This document shows, one piece after another, positions 29,713 to 39,535 of a DNA stretch of 50,852 nucleotides. Source of the stretch: Neisseriales bacterium (GTDB lineage: Bacteria; Pseudomonadota; Gammaproteobacteria; Burkholderiales; UBA11063); NCBI GenBank assembly GCA_008017155.1, contig SSGX01000046.1, forward strand, positions 1 to 50,852, written 5' to 3'. The translations under genes were made by a program, and so were the position numbers. How positions within the stretch are numbered: position 1 is the first letter of the stretch; every line of letters starts with the position of its first letter. Below the pieces are notes generated by a model, which was not told the DNA's origin, did no database searches, and saw only the letters and a list, made by a program, of their open reading frames with translations.

Positions 29713-31829
29713 TGACAATTGAGCGTATCTATTCCAATATAACTGCGAATATTACTGATTTTAAGGCTAGACCCAGTCAGCTCGAAATGGTAAAGGTTAT
29801 TTCGCAGTGTTTCTCTAATATTAAAGATGACTTGAAGGATGGGCACAATCTTTGCATGATTGAAGCACCAACCGGAACTGGTAAAAGCCTTGCTTATCTG
29901 ATGGCTGGAGTAACTGAAGCAACAAAAGTTGGCAAAAAATTGGTTATTGCTACCGCTACCAAAACGCTCCAAGGGCAACTTTCAAGTAAGGACATTCCTT
30001 TATTTATCAAGGCAAGCGGCGTAAAAATTAAGTATGGCTTAGCTAAAGGTCGGAGTAACTATCTATGTCCTTATCAGCTTGAAAATAGTATGACCGATGT
30101 GGCTGGTGATATGATTGCCCAAGCCGATAATTCAGCCGAGAAACTGACAAGGATTGCAACTGCATTTAGTAGTGGTTGGGATGGCGATCTAGATAATGCA
30201 CCAGTCATGATTGAAAATAAACTAAAGCCACTAATTACGGTTGATAAACATCAATGCCTTGGCTATCAATGCCCACACAATCAAAAAGATGAATCGCGCT
30301 GTCCATTTTATAATAATCGCGAGTATTTAAAAAGCTGTGATTTGATTGTTACTAACCATAGTCTCCTGATGGCGGATCTGGATAGCGGAGGTGGTAATGT
30401 CCTACCAGTAAAACCAGAGAGCTATTTCTTGTGTGTCGATGAGGCGCATAATTTTCCGGGTTATGCTATTAATGGATTCATGGGGCAATTTGATTTAAAG
30501 CAAAGTATTGGTTTAGTTAATAATGCAATAAAGCTGATTACTAATCCGGCAAGTAATAGTTATATTGTCGATGATATTCCATTTTGTGATAACCTAGTTA
30601 CCAAAGGGCAGGATTTAGTTGATGGAATGGAAAACTTCCTTCAGCTATTAAAAATCAACAATTCAGTTTTTAATAACGGTATTTTGATCTTAAATGATTA
30701 TCTGAATGCAGCAATTACTCAAGATGTAAAAGATTTATTTATCGTAATTGCGTTTAATTCTGCTGAATTTGTTGATGGTATGGAAAAGATTCAGGAGAAA
30801 CTAAAAGAGCGAATAAAAAATGGTGGTGATTATCTTGCCGAAGCAAATCTAGTAAAACTAGGGTTTTATCTGTCGGCAATAGCACAAATTGCCAACACCT
30901 CAAACTATCTGATAAATCAGGATAATTCACGCTATAATGCGAATGTCCGTTGGGTAGAGCAGATTATGAGCGGAGGTGGTGAAGATTATAAAATCACTTC
31001 GGGTGTAACTCATGTTGGTAATCTACTGATAAATAAGCTCTGGAATCGGGTATATGGAGCCTGTTTAACTTCTGCTACCCTTGCGGTGGGAACGAGCTTT
31101 GAATATATCAAATTCCAGATGGGGCTAAATCTTCTTCCTAAAGTAGTCACAGTTAAGTTACCGTCAAGCTTTGATTATAAAAATCAGAGTCAATTAGTTA
31201 TTCCAAGGTTTCAGTACGCGCCAGAATTTAATATGCGCGAGATGTTTCAAAAGGAGCTAGGAATATATCTTGGTCAGATCCTTAATTATAGTGATCCTTA
31301 CGGTACTTTGGTGTTATTTTTTAATCGTCAGCAATTGATAGATAGCTTTAAGCAATTACCTGTAAAATTACAGAATCGTGTTTTATTGCAAACCGAATTT
31401 AGCAGTAATCAAAAACTGATCACTGAGCATAAAGAGACAATTGATAGCGGTATTCCAAGCATTATTTTTGGGCTAAACTCTTTTGCTGAGGGTGTGGATT
31501 TGCCTTCTCGTTATTGCATGCATGTGGTAATTACTAAATTACCTTTCGAAACCCATAAAGATCCAGAAAGTATGGTTCGCGAATATTGGGTAAAAGCCGA
31601 AAATGGTAATTACTTTATGGATGTGTCACTGCCCGAGGCTGGGATAAAATTAATCCAAGCGGTTGGACGTTTATTACGTAATGAAAGCGATCATGGGCAA
31701 GTAACTATTTGTGATAACCGGATCGTTCTGAAACAATATGGTGGACTTTTATTAAAGGCTTTACCAGAATTTAGCCGCAATTATAATCCAGAATTTATAA
31801 AACAGGCATTGGCAGTATCTGGCGACTAG
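29712..31829 (+). CDS. dinG: DinG/XPD-type iron-sulfur DNA helicase
   Basis: This superfamily 2 5'-3' helicase has 705 residues. Walker A APTGTGKS lies at 52-59 and the DEAH box DEAHNF at 243-248. Four cysteines between them (C119, C182, C187, C197) fit the 4Fe-4S cluster of the XPD family. The C-terminal helicase half has FGLNSFAEGVDLP and the motif VI-like QAVGRLLRNESDHG. DinG resolves R-loops and G-quadruplexes and is damage-inducible in E. coli. No LexA box was recognised upstream. YoaA is the main alternative name within this family. Confidence 0.9.
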   Translation: MTIERIYSNITANITDFKARPSQLEMVKVISQCFSNIKDDLKDGHNLCMIEAPTGTGKSLAYLMAGVTEATKVGKKLVIATATKTLQGQLSSKDIPLFIKASGVKIKYGLAKGRSNYLCPYQLENSMTDVAGDMIAQADNSAEKLTRIATAFSSGWDGDLDNAPVMIENKLKPLITVDKHQCLGYQCPHNQKDESRCPFYNNREYLKSCDLIVTNHSLLMADLDSGGGNVLPVKPESYFLCVDEAHNFPGYAINGFMGQFDLKQSIGLVNNAIKLITNPASNSYIVDDIPFCDNLVTKGQDLVDGMENFLQLLKINNSVFNNGILILNDYLNAAITQDVKDLFIVIAFNSAEFVDGMEKIQEKLKERIKNGGDYLAEANLVKLGFYLSAIAQIANTSNYLINQDNSRYNANVRWVEQIMSGGGEDYKITSGVTHVGNLLINKLWNRVYGACLTSATLAVGTSFEYIKFQMGLNLLPKVVTVKLPSSFDYKNQSQLVIPRFQYAPEFNMREMFQKELGIYLGQILNYSDPYGTLVLFFNRQQLIDSFKQLPVKLQNRVLLQTEFSSNQKLITEHKETIDSGIPSIIFGLNSFAEGVDLPSRYCMHVVITKLPFETHKDPESMVREYWVKAENGNYFMDVSLPEAGIKLIQAVGRLLRNESDHGQVTICDNRIVLKQYGGLLLKALPEFSRNYNPEFIKQALAVSGD

Positions 31830-31872
31830 AGCTTATCTAATCACACTTTACTGGACTCTTTTGGGTAAGTTC

Positions 31873-32217
31873 CTAAATGCCCAATGCTAGAAAGCCAATA
31901 CTAATCCCAATTAATGAGTTTATTACTTTTAGGTGCACATAGGTGTGGCTGGGGGCATTCATACCGATTGCAATGCAAGTGGTAGTTATCAAATAAAAGG
32001 CAATAACAATGATTTGGCGGTTAAGATTTGGTGATTTTATTTGTTCCAGCGATAGTATTAATACTGCGATCATGAAGTTCCATAATGCTTTGATTAAAGA
32101 ATTTGGGGCTTTTTGCGGCATGAAATCCGACAAATGATAGGCTGGCAATTTTAATCCAGATGAAAATGAAATTGTTGGCAATAATATATAAGCAGTTACA
32201 TTAAGTAGAAAACTCAT
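31873..32217 (-). CDS. hypothetical membrane protein
   Basis: This 114-residue protein has about four hydrophobic segments (near 3-20, 45-57, 68-82 and 95-113) and a polar loop with DFMPQKAPNS in between. No family was recognised. It stands alone on the minus strand, convergent with the helicase gene and divergent from rsmD. Its ATG lies in an ATGCCCATGCCATG context without a strong ribosome-binding site. The hydrophobic pattern and consistent length of the open frame support a real gene, but it could be a remnant. Confidence 0.5.
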   Translation of the reverse strand: MSFLLNVTAYILLPTISFSSGLKLPAYHLSDFMPQKAPNSLIKALWNFMIAVLILSLEQIKSPNLNRQIIVIAFYLITTTCIAIGMNAPSHTYVHLKVINSLIGISIGFLALGI

Positions 32218-32387
32218 GGCATGGGCATAGATATTGGCTCTTTGTTCGGCAGGGATTCTAGGGAAATATATAGCTTAAAAATAAAAATTTGCAATGACTA
32301 TTACTTACTATACCATCCATTAAAAATCTGATTTGGTTCTTTAGCTTCTAATTTGTTAAAATATTGCTTTTATTATAAAGTTTTATA

Positions 32388-33186
<799 letters not shown>

Positions 33187-34725
33187 TTGATTAGATTTTT
33201 TTTGGTACTTTGCCTATCAGTGATGAATGCTGTCTGGGCAGAGGGACAAATTGTTTCTCGTTCTGGGACACTTAATCTGGAGTCTAACGATTATAGCCAG
33301 TATTTTGCCGCTAAAAAATATCAGCCAGTTATACTTTCGGAAAGTTATGGCAAGCAAGTTCAATTTTTTAAGGTACTTGATTATAAACCTGAAAGATTAT
33401 ATAAATATTACTTAAACAAAATTTGTGCTGGAGTTTATATTGCTAATTGTAGTTATAATAAAGAAAACCTGAAGTTATATACTGGCACCGACGTTTCAAA
33501 AGAATCTGGTTTAATCGATAGTAGCATAAAATCAATTGATGGCTATACCTTAAATTATACGACGATTAATAACGAAGGTAAGCCGCAATTAGTTTCTGGG
33601 GCAGTGCTTATGCCTGATTCGGCTAAGCCAATAAAAGGGATAGTACTTTTTTATCATTATACTATTCTTGATAAGAATAATATTCCGTCGAATTTTAATG
33701 GTGATGATTTTCAGTTAAGTCGCTTGATGGCAAGTGCGATTGCCTCCGCCGGTTACGTGGTGGTTATGCCTGATTATATTGGTTTTGGGGTTGATCAACA
33801 TAGTGTTCATCCATATATACTTTATCCGGAAGTGAATGCTTTAAGCGGTTTATATATGCTAAAGCCGCTTGAAAGTGCTTTGGCAAAAATGACAATTAAT
33901 CGTGTAGATAATAAAATTCCTTTATATATCAGCGGCTATTCAGAGGGTGGGTCCTATGCTCTATGGGCAGCAAAAATAGTTCAGGATAATCCAGATTATT
34001 TTAATGATCATCCATTTAGTTTGGAAAAAACAATTCCTATTCTTGGTGCGTATAATATGTCGAAGGTGACATGGAATTATGTTTTAAATAGTCAGATAAA
34101 GGATAAGCAGTCACCTGATTATATTGAAAATTCATGGGTAACCGAGTTTGCCAAGCCGGGGCTTTATGTCGATGCTGTTCATTCTTACCAATATTATGAA
34201 AGTGCTTCATTAAATGGTTCAGTCTTTAATCCAGAATTTTTAGCTTGCAATAATTGTGTATTTAAGGGTATTAAATATGATGTTCCAAGCTGGATAGAGA
34301 AAGCACCTGCCAAAGATGGTTATAAGTATGCGGTAATAAAAAATGCTGCTAAAGCTGCGGGTTATAATCAAGATGGCTCCAATTCGGTAGCTATGCTGAC
34401 AAAATCAGATTTTAAAGATAATCCGCAACTACATGCAAAACTCTTAAATGCTGATATTTATAATTGGAAGGCAACTACTCCAATTAGTCTATTGATGCTT
34501 GAATATGACTCGATTGTTCCAAGGTTAAATAGTGAAACAGCATATATCGGGCTTACTAATAATAATTCGCGTTATGTAAAAGTTACCCGGGTACCAAATC
34601 AAAACTTTAAGGTGCAGGGCTATATTCCGTGGACTGATGTTGATGTAGATCATCCACAGGGAATCAGTTTTATGTTATTATTCGCCCGGAAAGAGTTAGA
34701 CGGGGGTATTGATGCCAATAATTAA
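33187..34725 (+). CDS. secreted alpha/beta hydrolase (lipase/esterase-like)
   Basis: This 512-residue exported protein has a signal sequence of about 18 residues (hydrophobic run then NAVWA). The hydrolase core shows GYVVVMPDYIGFG near 189-201, the nucleophile elbow G250-Y-S252-E-G-G, a late strand with an acid residue (MLEYDSIVP), and a C-terminal His (DVDHPQG). These form a plausible Ser-Asp-His triad. The layout resembles LIP-type secretory lipases and related esterases. The start is TTG at 33187, directly after the ferredoxin stop with GGAG 7 bases upstream; the first internal ATG would remove the signal. Substrate unknown. Confidence 0.78.
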   Translation: MIRFFLVLCLSVMNAVWAEGQIVSRSGTLNLESNDYSQYFAAKKYQPVILSESYGKQVQFFKVLDYKPERLYKYYLNKICAGVYIANCSYNKENLKLYTGTDVSKESGLIDSSIKSIDGYTLNYTTINNEGKPQLVSGAVLMPDSAKPIKGIVLFYHYTILDKNNIPSNFNGDDFQLSRLMASAIASAGYVVVMPDYIGFGVDQHSVHPYILYPEVNALSGLYMLKPLESALAKMTINRVDNKIPLYISGYSEGGSYALWAAKIVQDNPDYFNDHPFSLEKTIPILGAYNMSKVTWNYVLNSQIKDKQSPDYIENSWVTEFAKPGLYVDAVHSYQYYESASLNGSVFNPEFLACNNCVFKGIKYDVPSWIEKAPAKDGYKYAVIKNAAKAAGYNQDGSNSVAMLTKSDFKDNPQLHAKLLNADIYNWKATTPISLLMLEYDSIVPRLNSETAYIGLTNNNSRYVKVTRVPNQNFKVQGYIPWTDVDVDHPQGISFMLLFARKELDGGIDANN

Positions 34726-35116
34726 TGCCTGTTTGGGAATAATTTATAATCAGCTAGAAAACTCGGTTCTTTTGGCTTGTCGTCCAGAAGGTAAACCATT
34801 TGCTGGCTATTGGGAATTTCCCGGTGGCAAACTAGAAAGAGATGAGTCGGCTTTTGCAGCACTAATAAGAGAATTAAAAGAAGAACTGAATATTATTGTA
34901 GCAATTCCAGATTTATCTTATCTAGATCAGATAGAGTATCAATATCCACATGCTTTGGTGAAGCTGGATATTATTCTAGTAAGAGCGTGGCTAAATGAAC
35001 CACAGCCCTTGGAGGGGCAGAAATTATTCTGGTATCAACTAGATAAAAATATCGAATTAGAACCATTACTGCCAACAACGGCAAAAATTTTTGAATTACT
35101 AGCGAATTATCTTTAG
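34712..35116 (+). CDS. mutT: NUDIX hydrolase, MutT-like (8-oxo-dGTP diphosphatase)
   Basis: This 134-residue protein probably removes oxidised nucleotides from the pool. It has [21 protein letters not shown] followed by a complete NUDIX box (G-x5-E-x7-REL-x-EEL, about 39-61). The EFPGGK context is typical of MutT. The ATG at 34712 lies 14 bases inside the preceding hydrolase gene, just after GGGGGT; the in-frame TTG at 34709 is less likely. Assignment to mutT rather than another NUDIX subfamily is probable, not certain. Confidence 0.85.
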   Translation: MPIINACLGIIYNQLENSVLLACRPEGKPFAGYWEFPGGKLERDESAFAALIRELKEELNIIVAIPDLSYLDQIEYQYPHALVKLDIILVRAWLNEPQPLEGQKLFWYQLDKNIELEPLLPTTAKIFELLANYL

Positions 35117-35141
35117 AGAATGCCTAGTAAGAGGAGGCTTT

Positions 35142-35936
35142 ATGAAACAATATCATGATTTATTAAGACACGTTCTTACCCATGGAACAAAAAAAGAAGA
35201 TCGTACTGGAACAGGTACTATTTCTACATTTGGTTATCAGATGCGCTTTGATTTGGCAGAAGGGTTTCCTCTTGTTACCAGCAAAAAAGTTCATCTTAAA
35301 TCGATTATCCATGAGTTATTATGGTTCTTACGTGGTGAAACCAATATTAAATACTTAGTTGAAAATGGAGTAACTATCTGGAATGAATGGGCTGATGAAA
35401 ATGGTGAGCTAGGTCCGGTTTATGGTAAACAATGGCGCAGCTGGCAGGGTGCTAATGGTGATGTAATTGACCAGATTAGTAATGTTATCGAAGAAATAAA
35501 ACATAATCCCAATTCACGCCGTTTGATTGTATCCGCATGGAATGTCGGTGAACTAGATAAAATGGCGTTAGCGCCGTGTCATTCATTTTTTCAGTTTTAT
35601 GTAAATGATGGTAAGCTTTCATGTCAGTTATATCAGCGTTCGGCGGATGTGTTTCTAGGTGTACCGTTTAATATCGCTAGTTATGCTTTATTAACCATGA
35701 TGATTGCTCAAGTCTGTGATCTGGATGTTGGTGAGTTTATTCATACTTTTGGTGATGTGCATATTTATCTGAATCATCTTGAACAAGTTAATTTACAACT
35801 AAGTCGTGAGCCACGCCCATTACCAACAATGAAAATTGATCCAGCTATCAAATATATCTTTGATTTTGAATATGATGACTTTATTCTGGAAGGTTATGAT
35901 CCTCATCCAGCAATTAAAGCTCCGGTTGCGGTTTAA
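35142..35936 (+). CDS. thyA: thymidylate synthase
   Basis: This enzyme methylates dUMP to dTMP using methylene-tetrahydrofolate, releasing dihydrofolate. Its 264 residues equal the E. coli length. The catalytic cysteine is C146 in [12 protein letters not shown], the phosphate-binding arginine is in RTGTGT (21-26), and RRLIVSAWN and [13 protein letters not shown] are intact. A strong AGAGGAGG ribosome site precedes the start. It is followed 6 bases later by folA, which recycles its dihydrofolate product. Confidence 0.99.
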   Translation: MKQYHDLLRHVLTHGTKKEDRTGTGTISTFGYQMRFDLAEGFPLVTSKKVHLKSIIHELLWFLRGETNIKYLVENGVTIWNEWADENGELGPVYGKQWRSWQGANGDVIDQISNVIEEIKHNPNSRRLIVSAWNVGELDKMALAPCHSFFQFYVNDGKLSCQLYQRSADVFLGVPFNIASYALLTMMIAQVCDLDVGEFIHTFGDVHIYLNHLEQVNLQLSREPRPLPTMKIDPAIKYIFDFEYDDFILEGYDPHPAIKAPVAV

Positions 35937-35942
35937 TTAATC

Positions 35943-36434
35943 ATGTCAAAAATAACTCTTATCGTAGCGATGAATCAAGATCGGGTGATTGGTACCAATA
36001 ACCAGTTACCTTGGCATATTCCTGAAGATCTAGCATATTTTAAACAGGTAACTCTGGGTAAACCAATTATCATGGGGCGCAAGACCTTTGAATCGATTGG
36101 GCGCATCTTACCCGGACGTAAAAATATTGTGATTAGTAATAAGGGTTATCAGCATGAAGGGGTAGTTTGTTACTCTTCGCTTCAAGATGCATTAGGTGAT
36201 AACACTACTTATGAAGAAATCTGTATCATTGGTGGTGGTCAAATATTTGCTGAAGCCATTAAATTTGCTGATACTATCCACATAACTGAAGTGGAGTATG
36301 ACGTTACTAATCCTTGTGCCTGGTTTCCGGCTCTTGATCCAAAAGTATGGCAATTTAGTATAATTAAAGAATTTGTAAGTAGCACCGGGATAAAATGTCT
36401 AATAAAAGAATATCATAAATATGACTCCAACTAG
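35943..36434 (+). CDS. folA: dihydrofolate reductase
   Basis: This enzyme reduces dihydrofolate to tetrahydrofolate with NADPH and is the target of trimethoprim. It has 163 residues. The N-terminus is ITLIVAMNQDRVIGTNNQLPW, the active-site acid is in LPWHIPEDL (Asp29), and the NADPH-binding MGRKTFESIG plus LPGRKNIV and IIGGGQIF segments are complete. It is paired with thyA as in many bacteria. Its end overlaps the next gene start by 14 bases. Confidence 0.98.
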   Translation: MSKITLIVAMNQDRVIGTNNQLPWHIPEDLAYFKQVTLGKPIIMGRKTFESIGRILPGRKNIVISNKGYQHEGVVCYSSLQDALGDNTTYEEICIIGGGQIFAEAIKFADTIHITEVEYDVTNPCAWFPALDPKVWQFSIIKEFVSSTGIKCLIKEYHKYDSN

Positions 36435-37353
36435 TCATTCGAGGCAATATATCAAATTAATTTTGGTTATTGCTATTTGGGCAAGCCTTTATCATGTTGC
36501 GAAGATCGCAACTAAAGAAACTGGTCCGGTTACAATTGCATTTATCCGTTATATTATTACTGCGGCTATTTTTATCTTTATCCATAAATTTAAAACTGGA
36601 AATTTTATACCTAAGCTTGATAAATCTCAATGGCTTTGTATTTTGGCACTGGGTTTAGTTGGGATTTGTCTATATAATCTGCTTTTTTTTAGTGCTGAAT
36701 CGTTAATTTCTGGGAATCTGGTTGCAATCATGTATGCTTTTGCGCCTTGTATTACGACGGTGATTTCTTCTTATGTTTTTAAAGCTAGGCTTAATTTTTT
36801 AAGTAAAATTGGAATTTTAATTGCGCTCTTAGGCTCAATTGGGGTGATTAATTACGCAACTCCGGAATGTGGCAAATTCTTCTGTAGCAATATATTTATG
36901 CATATTGGACGCGGTGAAGTACTGGGTATGCTCGCAACTATTACTTTTGCCTGTTATTCAGTCATTAGTAAATATACTTCACAAAAAAATGTTCCCTCAA
37001 TTACGATGAATACTTACGCAGCGATCATTGGTACCATTACTCTTGGTTTATTTGCTTTCCTTGGTGGTGATTTAACAACTATTCATGAGTTAAGCCTGAG
37101 TTTTTGGCTCTCAGTTTTATATATGTCAATAATTGCAACTGTGATTGCTTATCTTTGGTATACCGATGCGATTATTCAGCTAGGTGTTTTTCGTACAGTT
37201 GTTTTTCAAAATACCATACCATTGCAGGCGGTGATAATTGGCTATGTATTTTTTGGTGAAAGGATTGGTATGAATGAGCTTTTATGTGGAGTAATTGTCC
37301 TGATCGGGGTTTATATCACCAATTATGCACTAGCGCTTAAAAATAAAGTTTAA
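36421..37353 (+). CDS. EamA/DMT-superfamily permease
   Basis: This 310-residue protein has about ten hydrophobic helices in two EamA repeats. Typical pieces are the first-helix pattern WASLYHVAKIA, TGPVTIAFIRYII in the second helix, and the late IPLQAVIIGYVFFGERIG turn. It is likely an exporter of small metabolites with unknown substrate. The ATG at 36421 lies inside the end of folA (14-base overlap), so translation is probably coupled. It is not a close copy of the EamA protein at 28269. Confidence 0.87.
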   Translation: MTPTSHSRQYIKLILVIAIWASLYHVAKIATKETGPVTIAFIRYIITAAIFIFIHKFKTGNFIPKLDKSQWLCILALGLVGICLYNLLFFSAESLISGNLVAIMYAFAPCITTVISSYVFKARLNFLSKIGILIALLGSIGVINYATPECGKFFCSNIFMHIGRGEVLGMLATITFACYSVISKYTSQKNVPSITMNTYAAIIGTITLGLFAFLGGDLTTIHELSLSFWLSVLYMSIIATVIAYLWYTDAIIQLGVFRTVVFQNTIPLQAVIIGYVFFGERIGMNELLCGVIVLIGVYITNYALALKNKV

Positions 37354-37371
37354 CTTGATAGGGGTTAGATC

Positions 37372-37518
37372 ATGCGTAAATTATCAATCATGTTTTTTTT
37401 AGTATTTTCGGTTTTTATTTCTGCATGTGCGAATATGAATACAACTGCACCAGCCGATAATCCAATGGAAGGTACCGCTCAGCAGGGTGCGCCTAGCGAT
37501 TTTGAACATCGAAATTAA
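37372..37518 (+). CDS. very small predicted lipoprotein (48 aa)
   Basis: This ORF of 48 codons starts at ATG 37372, about 6 bases after AGGGG. The product has a basic N-terminus (MRKLS), a hydrophobic run, and a lipobox FISAC with the lipidated Cys at residue 19, leaving only 29 mature residues (polar, with MEGTAQQGAP and a charged end). The combination of ribosome site, signal and lipobox argues for a real gene. It lies 18 bases after the EamA gene and just upstream of the metK leader. No family was recognised. Confidence 0.72.
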   Translation: MRKLSIMFFLVFSVFISACANMNTTAPADNPMEGTAQQGAPSDFEHRN

Positions 37519-37555
37519 TCAGTTTGCTAAAGAAATTATGCTAAAATAATGTCTG

Positions 37556-37617
37556 CTAGAACCGGATTTGACTCTCCAGCTTGCGCGGTTTTAGATTAAA
37601 TTACAGCTAAAGGGGGA
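37556..37617 (+). promoter_or_regulatory. SAM-II-type riboswitch (putative) upstream of metK
   Basis: The layout fits the SAM-II H-type pseudoknot. P1 is CTAGAACCG (37556-37564) with CGGTTTTAG (37586-37594). The loop begins with GATTTG and contains TCTCC-AGCT then TTGC. The 3' tail has ATTAAA, CAGCTAAA and GGGGGA. AGCT (37578-37581) pairs AGCT (37605-37608), and TCTCC (37573-37577) pairs GGGGA (37613-37617) with one G-U pair. Loop GATTTG, GCTTGC, TTAAA and GCTAAA are the conserved blocks of SAM-II as I remember them. A TTGCTA(17)TAATGT promoter just upstream would start transcripts at the foot of P1. The downstream gene makes SAM, which fits feedback control. No folding or covariance search was run. 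Confidence 0.75.
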
Positions 37618-37695
37618 TTTCTTGTATAAATCTATTTCTTCTCTTAGCATGTAATTCCCGATATATATTTAAAGTTTAAATTAAAAGGAATTATA

Positions 37696-38856
37696 ATGTC
37701 TGAATTTTTATTTACTTCCGAATCGGTTTCTGAAGGTCATCCAGATAAAGTTGCTGATCAGATTTCTGATGCTATTCTTGATGCTGTTTTTAGTCAAGAT
37801 AAATACTCACGAGTTGCTGCTGAAACACTTGTTAATACTGGTTTAGTAGTGCTTGCCGGTGAAATAACGACTAAAGCGCATGTTAATTATCAACAAGTGG
37901 TACGTGATACGATAAGAAATATCGGTTATACTAAAAATGAATATGGTTTTGCTGCCGATAGTTGTGCGATTTTAGTTAATTATGATGAACAGTCACCTGA
38001 TATTGCTCAAGGTGTTAATGAGGGCGAGGGGCTTGATCTAGACATGGGAGCAGGCGATCAAGGCTTAATGTTTGGTTATGCTTGTGATGAAACGCCAACG
38101 TTGATGCCATTACCGATTTATTATAGTCACCGCTTGATGGAAAAGCAGTCGCAAGTACGTAAATCAGGGCAATTGGCATGGTTACGTCCAGATGCTAAAG
38201 CTCAATTAACCGTACGCTATGATAATGTAAGTGGTAAAGCTATTTCATTTGATACTGTGGTATTATCAACTCAGCATGATCCAGAATTAACTCATCGTCA
38301 AATCGAAGAAGCAGTGATTGAGGAAATTATCAAACCAACTTTGCCAAATCATATGCTAACAAAAGATACTAAATATTTTATCAATCCCACTGGCAAATTT
38401 ATCATTGGTGGACCAATGGGAGATAGTGGTCTTACCGGGCGTAAGATTATCGTTGATACTTATGGTGGTGCAGCGCCTCATGGTGGTGGTGCTTTTTCAG
38501 GTAAAGATCCATCAAAAGTTGATCGTTCTGCAGCTTACGCTGCCCGTTATGTTGCCAAAAATATTGTTGCTTCAGGTTTGGCTCGTCAATGTCAGGTACA
38601 AATAGCTTATGCAATTGGGATTGCCAAACCAGTTGGAATTAATGTTCATACTTTTGGTACTGGTAAAATTGATGATCGCAAGATTGAACAGATTGTGATA
38701 AATAATTTTGATCTACGTCCAAAAGGTATTATTCAGGAATTGGACCTACTTCGTCCAATTTATAAAAAAACTGCGGCTTATGGGCACTTTGGACGTGAAG
38801 AGCCTGAGTTTAGCTGGGAAAAAATAGATAAAGCTGAGTTACTTGCAAGTTTATAA
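37696..38856 (+). CDS. metK: S-adenosylmethionine synthetase
   Basis: This enzyme makes SAM from methionine and ATP. Its 386 residues match the family (E. coli 384). The N-terminal ATP site is [18 protein letters not shown], the [12 protein letters not shown] loop is in the middle, and the phosphate-binding [20 protein letters not shown] is in the C-terminal half. The ribosome site AAAAGGA lies 7 bases ahead of the ATG. About 80 bases separate the pseudoknot from this ATG, so any control is probably not simple masking of the metK ribosome site. A bidirectional terminator follows. Confidence 0.99.
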   Translation: MSEFLFTSESVSEGHPDKVADQISDAILDAVFSQDKYSRVAAETLVNTGLVVLAGEITTKAHVNYQQVVRDTIRNIGYTKNEYGFAADSCAILVNYDEQSPDIAQGVNEGEGLDLDMGAGDQGLMFGYACDETPTLMPLPIYYSHRLMEKQSQVRKSGQLAWLRPDAKAQLTVRYDNVSGKAISFDTVVLSTQHDPELTHRQIEEAVIEEIIKPTLPNHMLTKDTKYFINPTGKFIIGGPMGDSGLTGRKIIVDTYGGAAPHGGGAFSGKDPSKVDRSAAYAARYVAKNIVASGLARQCQVQIAYAIGIAKPVGINVHTFGTGKIDDRKIEQIVINNFDLRPKGIIQELDLLRPIYKKTAAYGHFGREEPEFSWEKIDKAELLASL

Positions 38857-38890
38857 TAAAAAAGATCGCAAAATGCGATCTTTTTTATTA
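38854..38890. terminator. bidirectional terminator between metK and tdk
   Basis: A 17-bp stem starts within the metK stop codon, with core AAAAAAGATCGCA paired to TGCGATCTTTTTT around a 3-nt AAA loop. A and T tracts flank both sides, serving metK (plus) and tdk (minus), which converge here. Confidence 0.93.
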
Positions 38891-38941
38891 TTTGCACTTT
38901 GGCAAAACTTCAAATGCGCTATCGTTTTATAAAAATGTATT

Positions 38942-39535
38942 TTACTGCCAGATGCCAAGCTTCCAGTGTTTACGGCAAACCGATACATATTTAGTATCAA
39001 TACTTTTTAGCTTATCATCATCGACGACAACTTGTTCACCAGATTTTATAGCGATACCATTTTTGACTAGCATATTAAAATTAGCCTTACGTCCGCAGTG
39101 GCAAATAGTTTTTACTTCTTCAAGTGTATCGGCAATCGCAAGTAAAATGCTAGTTGTAGGGAAAGGCTGTCCACGATAATCACTGCGTAGCCCATAACAA
39201 ATTACTGGAATATCCAGAAAATCAACAACATCAGATAATTGTACTATCTGGTCGGGACTAAAAAAGTGTATTTCATCAATTAATACGCAAGCAATTTTCT
39301 GTTTTTCATTTTCATTTTTGATTAAATCATGCAGATTATCATCAATACAAGTTGATAAAGCCTCTTTATCAAAGCCAATTCTTGATTTAACTCTATTATT
39401 GCCAGCCCGTTTATCTATCGCTGAAGTGATAATTAGTGTATGTTGCCCACGATCTTCATAATTATAGGCAACTTTTAGTAAATCAAGAGTTTTACCAGCA
39501 TCCATTGCAGAATAGCGAAAATAGAGTTTTGCCAT
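38942..39535 (-). CDS. tdk: thymidine kinase
   Basis: This salvage enzyme phosphorylates thymidine to dTMP. Its 197 residues match the type II TK family (E. coli 205). The P-loop is FRYSAMDAGKT (about 6-16), the Walker-B-like segment is VLIDEIHFF, and the lasso/zinc site is TICHCGRKANF with a later CRKH (YVSVCRKHW), as in E. coli. The ATG shares one base with the upp stop (TAATG). It is the last gene of the ygfZ-upp-tdk pyrimidine-salvage run. Confidence 0.97.
   Translation of the reverse strand: MAKLYFRYSAMDAGKTLDLLKVAYNYEDRGQHTLIITSAIDKRAGNNRVKSRIGFDKEALSTCIDDNLHDLIKNENEKQKIACVLIDEIHFFSPDQIVQLSDVVDFLDIPVICYGLRSDYRGQPFPTTSILLAIADTLEEVKTICHCGRKANFNMLVKNGIAIKSGEQVVVDDDKLKSIDTKYVSVCRKHWKLGIWQ

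Noticed and set aside
38892-39179. 95-codon plus-strand ORF after metK
   Set aside because: Most of it is antisense to tdk, and it begins right after the bidirectional terminator with no ribosome site.
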